From: Sipunculus nudus | Lineage: Eukaryota > Annelida > Sipuncula > Golfingiida > Sipunculidae | Length of the DNA: 64,000 nt | Direction: 5' to 3' | Assembly: GCA_026874595.1 (NCBI GenBank) | Contig: CM049317.1 | Span: 67,062,618-67,126,617 of the forward strand | In this document: positions 40,101 through 46,110 of the stretch, piece after piece | How positions within the stretch are numbered: the stretch's first letter is position 1 | Layout: each line of letters opens with the position of its first letter | Translations under genes and position numbers: made by a program | Notes under the pieces: generated by a model | What the model was told of the DNA's origin: nothing | The model's input: only the letters and a program-made list of their open reading frames with translations | Databases searched by the model: none

Positions 40101-43100
40101 CTTAGTTACCAAAACATGATTAGATATAATACTGGCTGTTTAAAGCAGGATTTTGTTTTGTGACATGAGAATTACATTTCTTGTGAGGATGCAATGTACT
40201 GGAGAGGACAGGTCCCAGCAAATTTTTTTAACCAATTATGATACTGAAGGATATTGATTGGATAATTTTAACCACCACTATGAAAGTCATGAAACTTGGA
40301 GCACATGTAGTTTACTTGTTACAGCATGTGCTGTGATTAGAATATTTCTGTTCTGGTGAACAAATTTCAGTCATATTTACATTAAATTTTTCCATTTTTG
40401 TGAGTGAGACTCCAAAATTTGATGAAAATTACACTTAAATGGCCAGAACTTCTTAAAAAATTGGCTTAGAGTTATAAAATTTTCTGTGTTTGTAGAGGCT
40501 GGTGTGGCCTTTACAAATATGATAATATGTATCATATTTTCAGCCACAAAACTTACCTGTGAACCATTGTTTAACAATTTTTCATATCCAACCTTTAGTG
40601 TGAAAGTGCCCATAGTCAGCTGAGCTAAAAATGATTTTCTAAGAATGTAAAAAACAGACCATTTATAACAAAAGAACAAAGAAAATCTAACTTGTATTAT
40701 TTAATTTTCTTCTAAGAATTGTCAAAGTAGCTGGAGCTCAAACTTTGTAAATTTATACTGAAATGAAAATTTCAATTTTTGAGTGGTGGGGGGGGGGGGG
40801 GGGGGCTCAAATTATATGGGCACCATACCTGAGGAACTAACTTTCCTTTTTGTGGCCTAATTGCTATCAATTAAACCAATTTTTCAAAAATCAATGTTAG
40901 TAAAAGAAAACTATGATATAGTTCTCCCTCAGTTTGTCCCATATTTGATTCTATGCGAGCAGTCCACCAGCAAACATTTAATAGTAGATTTAGGGCACAT
41001 ATACGTAAAGAGCTTTGACATGGCAAACTGCTCTGTCAAATTTGAGAGCTCACAGAGAACTTCTGGATATAGTACAAGCAAAAAATGAAAAAATTGAAAT
41101 GAATCAACTCAGAGGTTAATAATTGATTACAATTTAATTGATGGCTTGCAATTCAATGTACTGACATTTCAATGCATTGTTACACCTCTAATGTATAAGT
41201 TTAGATTATTTACAAAATTATGTTTCCTGTAGCATCAGACTGATCAGAATGATTCTCATTCCTTACTAAAATATATTGCTTTATAATTGTTAGAGATGAC
41301 ACACAATGCATAAAAATTTTATTTAAATCCCCTTAAATACTCCTCTCCCTGATGCAAAATTTAGTTAAAACTGCTAATAGTAAGGCTTAAGTTAAAAATT
41401 CACTTTTTTATTTGCACACCTAGTAATTCTTCCACTGCTGTTTAAGAGGGTCATGTCTACAGTTTGGCAGGCATTGTCAACTGAGCATGAAATAAAATCA
41501 GTTTTTACCAATACATGTCATCTCTGATCACACCTGGTGATAGCTTTGTAATGAGCTCTACTCAGGAAACAGCCTGTAGAGATGAAGAGTATGCATCATG
41601 TGATCAGTGGGTGAATGATTAAAATGCAGGGGTGACAACGGTTAATTCAACAGCTGGTAAGTTGCCTCTTCAGCTGTTACAGATTTCACCCAGAGCTCTT
41701 GCACTGCCAAATAATCAAACATTTAGGGCACATAAAGGCATTTCTATCATGAAATCCCACAGGGATTTGTGAATTATGACTGGAATGAGCATGATATGAC
41801 CTGTAGCGGTAGTGGCCATCCATGTATGATATGAACGAGACTGGCTCTGACTGAACCAATTATTAGTCTGTCTTTTACTGGGAGTTAACGGGAACTGTTT
41901 GTAAAGAGAGCCATAAAATAGCCCACTGTCTAGATCTGTGCTGGTTGGGACTCGTGGGTGTTGTTTATAACTAAATATATCACTGATGGTGTGAGAGATA
42001 TTTGATATTTCCCCAAGCTCTATGGTTTCAAGCTCAGATCAGCCTCCTGTCTGCAAAGCCTTACAGAGCAGTTACATAAAACAATTGTTCCATAACTCCT
42101 TCAAACTAACCATGGCTAGCTATAGCATGGTTTGCTGGGTTTCACCATCAGGCAGCTGGCACAGAGCCAAGAAGACTAAAGAGAACAGAGTATCAATCTT
42201 TGATGTACAAATCATGGTCACTTCAGAGTGATAGGAAATTCTCATACATTTTCATTGTTACGAGTAATAATCAGAATATAAGCATGATCCAACACAAAAA
42301 CAGCTATAATAAAGGGAGGATGATACATTATGTACACCATAATGAACAAGGCTCCTTTGTGTATGACAATTTCTAAAATAACCTGTGATCAAGGGCAGGT
42401 TTATATGGGGGGGGGGGGGGGTTATATATGACTGCATGCAACAGGGTCATTCTTGCACCCACTAACACCCCCTTTATTGGAGAAATTACTTTTTTGCAGT
42501 GTTTTCACAATATGTGAGGCCTAACACTGGCTGACTGCCCCCAAAGAAAGAAGACCTGAAGTTGTTGACTTTCTTTTAAGATATGTCATATTAGTAAACC
42601 TCTCCAAGTCTTCTTTAAAAGATTGATCCATCCTTAATGATATTTAGCGATCTGCTGCTTCACTACACTACAAAAAGCCCATCCTTGGGCAATTTAAGTC
42701 TTTTGTCTCAAAACATTAATCCTGAATGGCCACACCACCGACCTATGTTTACATATGATTCAATGGTGAAACAAGTGAGACTGCGCTTCAAATAGCTCAC
42801 AGAAAATACCCAGCTTTACTGTTTTAGACAGGGTAATTAACATAGTAATAGGAATCCCAGGTCTACTGTTAAAACTGTAGTCTGTAGCCAAGTCCATTAT
42901 AGGTTTTAACAAAAGACCTAACAAAGGGTTTCCAGATTAACCAGTCTGACCAATATCAAATTACCAAAAAAAACAGGGGCCGAATGAGCTACCTTCCTCA
43001 TGAATGCATATAAATGCTCTGATTGGCAGGGTTTACCATTTGAAAAAACATCAATATTCCATGGACTATGGTAATTTTCTGATGGACTGACTAGTGAGGA

Positions 43101-45914
43101 CTGTATTAACTACTGCTTGCACCTGTCACACAGTCTTTATACAGATAAAAGCCAAGGGTTTTGCTTTTGTAAGACTCACTGTTGCATAGTTTTACAAGCA
43201 CCTTACTGCTTTGCATTAATATTCTTTGTGACTGGCTTTTTATCTTGAGTTTTTTCTACTCAACAATTCATTACATTGGACGAACAGTCAATGAGTACAT
43301 CTGACAAAAATACCTTTTCACAAACACATAAGGTTTAATACCATGTCACATAGCCTATTAGCACAGACAGAAATAGACAAAAGTTTCAACAAGAGAGTAG
43401 CAAGCAGCAAGACAAGATATACCGGTCTCTAAAGTTTTTTTTATACTAGATGCCACATTTTCATTGACAAATCCAGTTTTCAGTAAAATGTTTGAAATCA
43501 ATAAAATATTCATAGCTTTGTACACATTTTATTATTGTGCAATGCCTTAATTTCAGCAGGGTCACGAGACATATGCAAAATAACATGTTGACACGAACAT
43601 TCCTTCACGCAAGTAAAATTCCTGTGAAAACATGATCTAGATCAGAACAGATTTTGGCCCCCACCACCACCCTCAAAACTGCAGGAAAATTCACGTCCTG
43701 ACACCAATTTAAAACCCTGTATTCGTTATGATAGCATGTGATTTTATTTGTATAACAAATGATCCCAATAGGAGTGAAGATACAAGACTGATGTGTGGTA
43801 ATTAAGAGCAGGGAATGTATATGTATAGAAGCCAAATAACTGTCATGGCTCATTCACAATTAATTTTTAGGTCAGCTCTGCCCAATAGAAGACAGTCTGC
43901 ATCAGCTGACACCTGTGCTGTTTCATCCTGTCTGGTATTAACACTAAGGTTTCCATACCAATAGTGAATGACAACAATTTTGTCCTGAATAAATAAATTT
44001 TGCAATGGTAAAGAATCTTTTAAACAGTTTTATACATAAGAAAGTGAACCAGATAATAGCACCAAAATTTGGAAGACGGTTTTCAGTTCATGAGTTCAAA
44101 ACTCAGTCGAGGAGCAGTGAGATTTTTCACGGTTGGCCCCATCCACGGTAAGTGTTCTGCAGGTTTAAAAGGAATACTGTGCTCCGCAGACTGTCATAAT
44201 TCACTCACAAACTATTGTCTTTGGTGGGTTATGCGGTGTAATGACCCCACAATGGATTTATAATACACCTAGGACCCATGCGTGCAGTAGACACTGGGCC
44301 TTGTTGACAATGACACAAAGATACAAAATATTATGACAGCTAGGAAGCTCTGCAGATGTACACACTAATATTAATCATTAGATAAGACAGCATAAAAAAA
44401 ATGGAGGCGATAACCCCAACAAAAAAAATCTTTGAAAAAAAAATATTATAGCATGATGTACTTGTGACTGTGAACAAGTAGAATTTATTATATAAATATA
44501 AAAACTGCCAAAATGAACTTTGGTTAGTTGATATATTATAAGATAGGAACATTTCAAGGAACATTTCATGTATTTTGGTGCAGCTTCACTCAACAAATGA
44601 ATGTCACTTGTGCCAGGCCAAATACAATGAAAGAGCATATTTCCTGGCATTACCAAACTACTAATTAAAGAACATAAATGTGAAAAATTTTGGAATTGTA
44701 TATAAAGATGATACTGAAACCCCAAATCTATAGAAGTATGTGAAGAATACAAAAACCAGTTTTCCTTAACAAAAGTGCTCATACTTAAAGTGGTCATACT
44801 TTATAAAACATTAATTTATCACAAGTGGAATAATGACAAGATACAAATGATCTAGATTAATTTTCAGGTTCACTGGATTATGTGATGGATATTCAGAGCA
44901 GTGTGTGAAGGCTCAAGGGCTCCCCCCCCCCCTTTTTTCAGCAGCCGCAACAATTTACAAGGATTTCAGAAAATTTAAGCGGCTTTGACCCCCAAATCCC
45001 TTTCAAGACCTTGGGACCACTTTTTCAGGTTTTGTCAGTTATTAGTCCTCCTGGGTTGACCCTTCTTTTTCCTAAATCCTGAAATCACCCCTGCATGTTT
45101 ACTTTATGTAAACATGTTTTTCCACATTCTATCATCAGAGGACTGGGGGCGGGGGGTCCAGGGATTTTTTCAGCTGTTTTAACCTTGTTTAAAGGGTTTA
45201 AAGCAGTATTTGTGGCCTTGAGTCTGATAGCCAAACAGTGTGAGCTTCTATAATACAAACCACGGTATATGCAATGGATCTGTTGCATCTTATTTGACTG
45301 CCTGTATACTGCCTAACAACATGACACAGGATTACACCATTTTGACACCAATAAGTATGTAGCCTTGACAACATAAGTAATGACACTCAGGCTTCTGAAA
45401 TTAACTGACCATCGTCTTAAGCTCATCACAAATTGACGTTTTGGGTGGCAGGCTGTCGCTAGGGGTAATACATACTATTAGTAACACCTGCTGACAGTGG
45501 TTATTAGGGGAATTGGGTGGTCTGAGGCTTATAATTATATTGTAGAAACTCTCAGCGTATAGACATACTGCATGTCTATCGGACTCGACATATGGCAGGG
45601 CCTAATAATAGTAATATTTTTGAGTCCGATTAAACCGATCGGGCTAGTTTTATTACTACCATAGAATGAACAATACCACTTAGGGCATGATGGAAGGGGG
45701 ATAGCTTATTAGGTACACCGAGGAAATCCAATGACGTTACCCGGTTTAACTTAGGTAGTGTGTCAGTGTATTTTTTTATAATTATAGTACCTACCGTGGT
45801 GAAACTTTCAATAGCCTTCCTGTATTCAGCCTTCTTAAAAAGCGCGTCTCCTTCCGCTCTGTAAGTTTCGAAGGTTCCCTTTGGTCCTTCTTCACCAAAT
45901 TCGTCAGCAAACAT
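4106..45914 (-). CDS. ODAD4: Outer dynein arm docking complex subunit 4 (TPR protein), 14 exons
   Basis: ODAD4 (TTC25) is a TPR protein needed to dock outer dynein arms on ciliary doublet microtubules. I joined these minus-strand exons: 45795-45914, 35259-35390, 31684-31837, 26106-26167, 22334-22508, 18001-18222, 16817-16910, 12655-12768, 11925-12011, 10953-11149, 9601-9669, 6312-6461, 5161-5256 and 4106-4173. All introns are GT-AG, all phases fit, and the sum is 1,740 bases (579 residues plus stop). Residues ~13-120 form N-terminal TPRs, including NCLVARSRC and a QALRDAEASL motif typical of the family. A linker with TVKQLLGELYGDKVYLEKL and FWRQQNPMYSR follows, then a second TPR block (~320-475) with SRAYDNLGRVYARIGEF and EETWLHHEIGRCHLEL. 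The tail is charged, with an acidic end. Human ODAD4 is about 672 residues, so the tail here is shorter. The start ATG at 45912-45914 is preferred over an upstream in-frame codon at 45939-45941 because the family's homology begins close to it. There is no frameshift or stop, so the gene looks intact. Confidence 0.95.
4174..5160. other. ODAD4 intron 13
   Basis: AT-rich intron with no recognisable element. The stretch at 4820-4925 ('caattttaaccccctgcatcaacaag', 'catctttcaagaagataaaa', 'caattttgataag') recurs at 6585-6690 in intron 12/11, so it is a short dispersed repeat. Confidence 0.6.
5161..5256 (-). CDS. ODAD4: ODAD4 exon 13
   Basis: Residues 526-557 (SLKKVPSSPAKPVDSISS then CLKQKEAAPETASE), a low-complexity tail. 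TTTCAG acceptor and GTAAAG donor; ends in phase 1. The other phase is also open nearly to the end of the exon, so the frame rests on the exon 12 donor choice and on the exon 14 fit. Confidence 0.75.
5257..6311. other. ODAD4 intron 12
   Basis: No gene or complete element seen. The only open frames are short and lack family resemblance. Confidence 0.6.
6312..6461 (-). CDS. ODAD4: ODAD4 exon 12
   Basis: Residues 476-525. A TPR-like helix (GMIEKALNDLRTLVEEEDKA) runs into a highly charged Lys/Glu coiled stretch. CCGCAG acceptor. I chose the GTGGGT donor at 6311-6310; a GTTTTA donor five bases further on would change the frame of exon 13. Confidence 0.85.
7155..7900 (+). mobile_element. HINE-like element, 3' end missing
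   Basis: The left end at 7155-7182 (GGGAACCATGGGTCAC then GCGCTCAGCTG) is followed by an AT-rich body matching 26875-27570: shared blocks are 'gggaagaggattgat.tcatttattt', 'ggagtg.tattgtcacaca' and 'aaataatgatc..aagtacctggtttta'. A second-type body fragment (7740-7860) and a decayed GACA/GACG run (7862-7890) follow. No end hairpin is found, so the right end is truncated. Confidence 0.55.
8030..9350 (+). mobile_element. Non-autonomous element with GTATCC hairpin end
   Basis: Three diverged ~260-300-bp units at 8030-8790 share 'gcttaaa.tgcatccac', 'gaccttgacctttgacct' and 'gatatggatc.tc.actattggcaggtgagct'. A different unit follows (8790-9240) with 'tcaaggccactctcat', 'gcaaattttgggg' and AGGTGGCGCCAC at 9010. 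The right end is a hairpin at 9322-9347 (GTATCCC ... GGGGATAC). The second unit and the end match 22960-23800. No protein is encoded. Confidence 0.6.
9322..9347 (+). other. 3'-terminal GTATCCC hairpin
   Basis: GTATCCC and GGGGATAC flank an 'aactttgtct' loop. The same tail is at 23773-23799 with a perfect 8-bp stem, and in diverged form at 16599-16627 and 35001-35030. Confidence 0.75.
9601..9669 (-). CDS. ODAD4: ODAD4 exon 11
   Basis: Residues 453-475, RMGDHRAALASFEKAHQIAQ, the last recognisable TPR. TTTGCAG acceptor and GTAAGT donor; ends in phase 1. Confidence 0.93.
9670..10952. other. ODAD4 intron 10
   Basis: No gene. It contains a 13-base G run at 10899-10911 close to exon 10, preceded by a T run, and short AT-rich repeats. 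Confidence 0.6.
10953..11149 (-). CDS. ODAD4: ODAD4 exon 10
   Basis: Residues 387-452, with EETWLHHEIGRCHLELKDL and GWQLNAQVLVAQTE, closely matching vertebrate ODAD4. CCACCAG acceptor and GTAAAC donor; ends in phase 1. This exon is noticeably richer in GC than its surroundings. Confidence 0.96.
11150..12654. other. ODAD4 introns 8 and 9
   Basis: Outside exon 9 (11925-12011) this region shows no coding pattern and no recognisable repeat element. Confidence 0.5.
11925..12011 (-). CDS. ODAD4: ODAD4 exon 9
   Basis: Residues 358-386, NIQEAKSRAYDNLGRVYARI, a clear TPR. TTACAG acceptor and GTAAGT donor; ends in phase 2. Confidence 0.95.
12655..12768 (-). CDS. ODAD4: ODAD4 exon 8
   Basis: Residues 320-357. 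VIGSLHTSIGNCYLEMGEND is the first helix pair of the C-terminal TPR block. CACATAG acceptor and a slightly weak GTTAGT donor; ends in phase 2. Confidence 0.92.
12769..13600. other. Left part of ODAD4 intron 7
   Basis: No gene or recognisable element seen. Confidence 0.5.
13620..14500 (+). repeat. Degenerate tandem core, ~270-bp units
   Basis: Blocks 'gagtacaaga.gaaggtatc', 'acatg.a.aatttcaggccaa' and 'gagatatgag..attttca.cc..agcaaac' recur at a spacing of about 270 bases (e.g. 13954 and 14224). GGCGCC-centred palindromes lie between them (GATGGCGCC at 13938, GGTGGCGCCACC at 14337). It looks like an older relative of the regular array at 33700-34790. Confidence 0.6.
14511..16469 (+). mobile_element. 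HINE-like element
   Basis: Starts with the shared left end (CAAGGGACCAATGGGTCATG then GCGCTCAGCT) and ends with the right arm of the shared hairpin, AGTCAGCTGAGCTA at 16456-16469; the left arm has mostly decayed to TGACT. The last 260 bases are the second-type body ('aaagttgg.caaaatttaagg', 'taattttgggt', 'gaatcttgattaaa', 'ttggcccataactt'). A 16-base G run lies at 15955-15970. No protein-coding capacity is seen. Confidence 0.55.
15955..15970 (+). repeat. Poly-G tract (16)
   Basis: An uninterrupted run of 16 G. Similar runs at 10899-10911, 36516-36538, 40788-40805 and 42407-42421 are also G on this strand; runs at 22910-22919, 30872-30888 and 44922-44932 are C. Confidence 0.95.
16474..16630 (+). 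mobile_element. Tail fragment of GTATCC-hairpin element
   Basis: Begins with a 'gcaggtgacaccacc' block, then 'gtctcagaggagttctctg.aaa.gaac.c', and ends with AACATAGTATCC ... GATACAAAT. It matches the last 130 bases of the element ending near 35031. It directly abuts the hairpin end at 16469, so two element types are joined end to end. Confidence 0.6.
16817..16910 (-). CDS. ODAD4: ODAD4 exon 7
   Basis: Residues 289-319 (EFDNKNLQECLMRAKRCLK then SVQSKPDYMIPH). TTCACAG acceptor and GTATGA donor; ends in phase 2. It is short and less conserved, but the phase and the adjoining exons fix it. Confidence 0.88.
16911..18000. other. ODAD4 intron 6
   Basis: No gene or complete element seen. A short, more GC-rich stretch at 17690-17900 has no recognisable coding content. 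Confidence 0.5.
18001..18222 (-). CDS. ODAD4: ODAD4 exon 6
   Basis: Residues 215-288, with GLDYLDTRTEFWRQQNPMYS, the most conserved linker motif of the family. GATTTTAG acceptor and GTGAGA donor; ends in phase 1. Confidence 0.95.
18223..22333. other. ODAD4 intron 5
   Basis: A 4.1-kb intron without a recognisable gene. About 20247-20345 ('gtttactcacacacagaaccataacaac' through 'ctgtgta.caggatggttttgctggga') matches 48436-48530, so it is a dispersed repeat. A TA microsatellite is at 21690-21710. Confidence 0.55.
22334..22508 (-). CDS. ODAD4: ODAD4 exon 5
   Basis: Residues 157-214. A lysine-rich start (KKKKGAAAGG) leads into LSERTVKQLLGELYGDKVYL, a hallmark ODAD4 segment. TTGTTTAG acceptor and GTACGT donor; ends in phase 1. 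Confidence 0.95.
22860..23802 (+). mobile_element. Non-autonomous element with GTATCCCC hairpin end
   Basis: Two or more units of about 320-330 bases share 'aaaggtcatgaccccaattt' at 22976 and 23304, 'aaatctgtccattag', 'gctca.agtactgt.aagtggcaat', and GGTGGTGCCACC at 23144 versus GGTAGCGCCACC at 23463. The right end is a perfect 8-bp-stem hairpin, GTATCCCC ... GGGGATAC (23773-23799). The left boundary is unclear; a 'ggcaccgcaggtgcc' palindrome near 22874 may mark it. No protein is encoded. Confidence 0.6.
23773..23799 (+). other. 3'-terminal GTATCCCC hairpin
   Basis: GTATCCCC, an 11-base loop centred on 'aactttgtc', then GGGGATAC. This is the best-preserved copy of this terminus in the window. 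Confidence 0.8.
24271..25924 (+). mobile_element. Complete HINE/pearl-like element
   Basis: The left end at 24271-24301 (CAAGTGACCCATAGGTGACG then GCGCTCAGCTGA) and the right hairpin at 25893-25924 bound a 1.65-kb unit. Inside are repeats of the same core as at 641-2210, with core starts near 24960, 25294 and 25605, each preceded by a GGTG-GCGCCACC-like block and an A-rich stretch. There is no transposase. This is the simplest, most complete example of the type here and defines its ends. Confidence 0.65.
25893..25924 (+). other. 3'-terminal hairpin of HINE-like element
   Basis: TAGCTCAGATGACT, loop TAAG, then AGTCAGCTGTGCTA. The arms pair over 14 bases with two mismatches. Confidence 0.8.
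26106..26167 (-). CDS. ODAD4: ODAD4 exon 4
   Basis: A 62-base exon for residues 136-156. Its SPETVKLTKEGDLSF matches the conserved KL-x-GDLSF linker of ODAD4. TTTCACAG acceptor and GTAGGA donor; ends in phase 0. Confidence 0.93.
28195..29400 (+). repeat. Tandem pair of ~690-bp bodies
   Basis: Shared order of blocks: 'gggcaaaatttaaggtac', 'gaattttgttatacaatt', 'gattaaa..agtt', 'cctgatttttaaaaagt', 'tggcatgtacatag', 'tttgatattaggcagtc' and 'ttggcatggtaggagatttt'. Single copies of this body lie at 2300-2840, 16205-16450 and 36770-37300. Confidence 0.75.
29405..29468 (+). repeat. GACG/GACA microsatellite
   Basis: Imperfect GACG/GACA units, including a 'gacggcacgacgg' interruption, just inside the end hairpin. 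Confidence 0.85.
29485..29515 (+). other. 3'-terminal hairpin of HINE-like element
   Basis: TAGCTCAGATGACT, loop TAT, then AGTCAGCTGAGCCA. The 14-base arms pair with two mismatches, one at the centre of the stem and one near its base. Confidence 0.85.
29516..31683. other. Right part of ODAD4 intron 3
   Basis: No gene. From 29640 to 30010 there is a degenerate run of short units of the type 'tacagcactgtact.ct.tc', giving a loose low-complexity repeat and several spurious + strand frames. A 17-base C run is at 30872-30888. Confidence 0.6.
29640..30010 (+). repeat. Degenerate 'cagcactgtact' short-unit repeat
   Basis: Units resembling 'acagcactgtacttct' recur irregularly (e.g. 'acaacactgtactgctgtct', 'acagcactgtactactgtcc', 'acagcactgtacttctctcc', 'gcagcactatgctt'). 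It looks like an old minisatellite of roughly 20-base spacing. Confidence 0.55.
31684..31837 (-). CDS. ODAD4: ODAD4 exon 3
   Basis: Residues 85-135, GLFQKAEALYRKGEFELAL then FYHRGHKLRPELQEF. CTGACAG acceptor and GTAAGT donor; ends in phase 1. This completes the N-terminal TPR block. Confidence 0.96.
31838..33559. other. Left part of ODAD4 intron 2
   Basis: No gene seen. At 31905-32240 a block with 'cttcagtaaa.tgttcacagcaaat..ttgaacaattcttgagataatg' occurs twice (31997-32062 and 32141-32206), giving a local direct repeat of about 145 bases. Confidence 0.5.
33560..35034 (+). mobile_element. Non-autonomous element with 279-bp tandem core
   Basis: A perfect stem-loop GTAGTCG/CGACTAC (33572-33590) lies at the left side. 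The core (33700-34790) is a regular tandem array: GGTGGCGCC-type sites start at 33863, 34142, 34421 and 34700, exactly 279 bases apart, and a second palindromic site per unit lies near 33711, 33992, 34271 and 34551. The right tail ends in a diverged GTATC ... GATAC hairpin (35001-35030) shared with the elements ending at 9347 and 23799. No protein family is recognisable; frames across the array are repeat artefacts. Confidence 0.6.
33711..34790 (+). repeat. 279-bp tandem repeat array, ~4 units
   Basis: Three consecutive intervals of exactly 279 bases between GGTGGYGCCACC sites. Each unit reads 'gtgtatgttataaagctatccaagggctacatttgt', 'tgattggtcaaacg', 'gcgtgaacgtgaatgtag', 'gtc(g)ccacctgtcataaaatcaagaaagctat', 'caaatttcaggtaatttggtcaaaccactgcagagatatgagtgatttta', then 'ggcagacaaacagatggacactgtgcaaaaatggc'. 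The central copies are the most alike, which suggests recent expansion. Confidence 0.85.
35259..35390 (-). CDS. ODAD4: ODAD4 exon 2
   Basis: 132 bases, 44 residues (41-84), ALELKDTEPNCLVARSRC through GQPNFHK. TTTGCAG acceptor and GTGAGA donor. It holds the most diagnostic TPR of the family and follows a 10.4-kb first intron. Confidence 0.96.
36516..36538 (+). repeat. Poly-G tract (23)
   Basis: Longest homopolymer G run in the window. It lies in ODAD4 intron 1, so it would be C-rich in the ODAD4 transcript. Confidence 0.95.
37379..37401 (+). repeat. Left terminal inverted repeat of 3.2-kb element
   Basis: GGGCACTTTCACAC followed by AAAAGGTTG. It matches the reverse complement of 40589-40611 with one mismatch. 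Confidence 0.85.
37926..37941 (+). repeat. 16-mer TGTACTGGAGAGGACA, copy 1
   Basis: Exact copy, followed by 'ttattttaac'. It lies within the 109-codon frame. Confidence 0.9.
39511..39526 (-). repeat. 16-mer TGTACTGGAGAGGACA, copy 2 (inverted)
   Basis: Exact copy on the minus strand, followed there by 'tttttttaac'. It is the only inverted copy. Confidence 0.9.
39851..39866 (+). repeat. 16-mer TGTACTGGAGAGGACA, copy 3
   Basis: Exact copy, followed by 'ttttaacag'. Confidence 0.9.
40015..40030 (+). repeat. 16-mer TGTACTGGAGAGGACA, copy 4
   Basis: Exact copy, followed by 'atttttttaacagg'. Confidence 0.9.
40195..40210 (+). repeat. 16-mer TGTACTGGAGAGGACA, copy 5
   Basis: Exact copy, followed after a short interruption by 'atttttttaacc'. 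It is nearest to the right end of the element. Confidence 0.9.
40589..40611 (-). repeat. Right terminal inverted repeat of 3.2-kb element
   Basis: Reverse complement reads GGGCACTTTCACAC then TAAAGGTTG. The adjoining ATAG (40612-40615) repeats the ATAG before the left end. Confidence 0.85.
40628..45794. other. Right part of ODAD4 intron 1
   Basis: About 5 kb with no recognisable gene. It has G runs at 40788-40805 and 42407-42421. A dispersed repeat at about 44920-45090 ('cagcagccgcaac', then 'ttagtcctcctg' and 'ttctt.ttcctaaat') recurs at 61055-61190. Confidence 0.55.
44920..45090 (+). repeat. Dispersed repeat copy (pair with 61055-61190)
   Basis: Shared blocks with 61055-61190 in the same order and strand: 'tttt..cagcagccgcaac', 'ttttcagg', 'ttagtcctcctg', 'tctt..ttcctaaat'. 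Identity is patchy. Confidence 0.55.
45795..45914 (-). CDS. ODAD4: ODAD4 exon 1
   Basis: Encodes residues 1-40, starting MFADEFGEEGPKG and ending in the first helix of TPR 1 (EYRKAIESFTT). The donor GTAGGT follows 45795 and the exon ends in phase 0. Confidence 0.92.
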
Positions 45915-46055
45915 TGTGCTAGTGTCTTTCAAAATTCGCAATTAATATTTTCTAAATAACTATAAAAGATATCTGGTACCAGATTGGCTTTTTTGGCTGC
46001 GAAGTTATTCGTGACTTGCTGCTAGGATACGCGGTCACATGACGTGCTGTGTTGA

Positions 46056-46063
46056 TGACGTCA
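46056..46063. promoter_or_regulatory. CRE palindrome TGACGTCA
   Basis: A perfect 8-base CREB/ATF consensus site 142 bases upstream of the ODAD4 start codon. A second perfect copy is 47 bases away at 46103-46110. Confidence 0.5.
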
Positions 46064-46102
46064 TCGTGTCGCCGTTCGGTCGTCAACCGGCCAAGAGACT
46101 AA

Positions 46103-46110
46103 TGACGTCA
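46103..46110. promoter_or_regulatory. CRE palindrome TGACGTCA, second copy
   Basis: Second perfect TGACGTCA. It lies ten bases from the CACGTG E-box at 46120-46125. Confidence 0.5.

Larger units (their letters stand above)
37379..40611. mobile_element. 3.2-kb TIR DNA transposon, superfamily unknown
   Basis: It begins GGGCACTTTCACAC and ends with the inverse, GTGTGAAAGTGCCC. The inverted match runs ~23 bases with one mismatch. A 4-base ATAG duplication flanks it (37375-37378 and 40612-40615), and it sits exactly inside a hairpin known from other copies, so the boundaries are firm. Inside are five exact copies of TGTACTGGAGAGGACA. The longest frames are 109 codons (+, 37818-38147), 84 codons (+, 39426-39680) and ~100 codons (-, near 40377-40679); none resembles a transposase I know. 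It is likely non-autonomous. I cannot assign it to a superfamily from a 4-bp duplication alone. Confidence 0.8.
35515..40627 (+). mobile_element. HINE-like element interrupted by a 3.2-kb insertion
   Basis: The left end at 35515-35547 (ACAAGGGACCTATGGGTCAC then GTGCTCAGCTGA), second-type body at 36770-37300, microsatellite at 37303-37345 and left hairpin arm TAGCTCAGATGACT at 37360-37373 are all in order. The right hairpin arm AGTCAGCTGAGCTA then appears at 40614-40627, displaced by the insertion 37379-40611. Without the insertion the element would be about 1.9 kb. Its assignment as one unit from 35515 is inferred; the split hairpin is seen directly. Confidence 0.6.

Noticed and set aside
37926-40210. 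CRISPR-like array of a short repeat
   Set aside because: The 16-mers are irregularly spaced, one is inverted, and the host is eukaryotic.
44378-44797. 139-codon minus-strand frame in ODAD4 intron 1
   Set aside because: AT-driven composition and no recognisable motif; it is not needed by the ODAD4 exon chain.
46015-46031. RFX X-box at the ODAD4 promoter
   Set aside because: Half sites deviate from consensus and the spacing is too long to call it.
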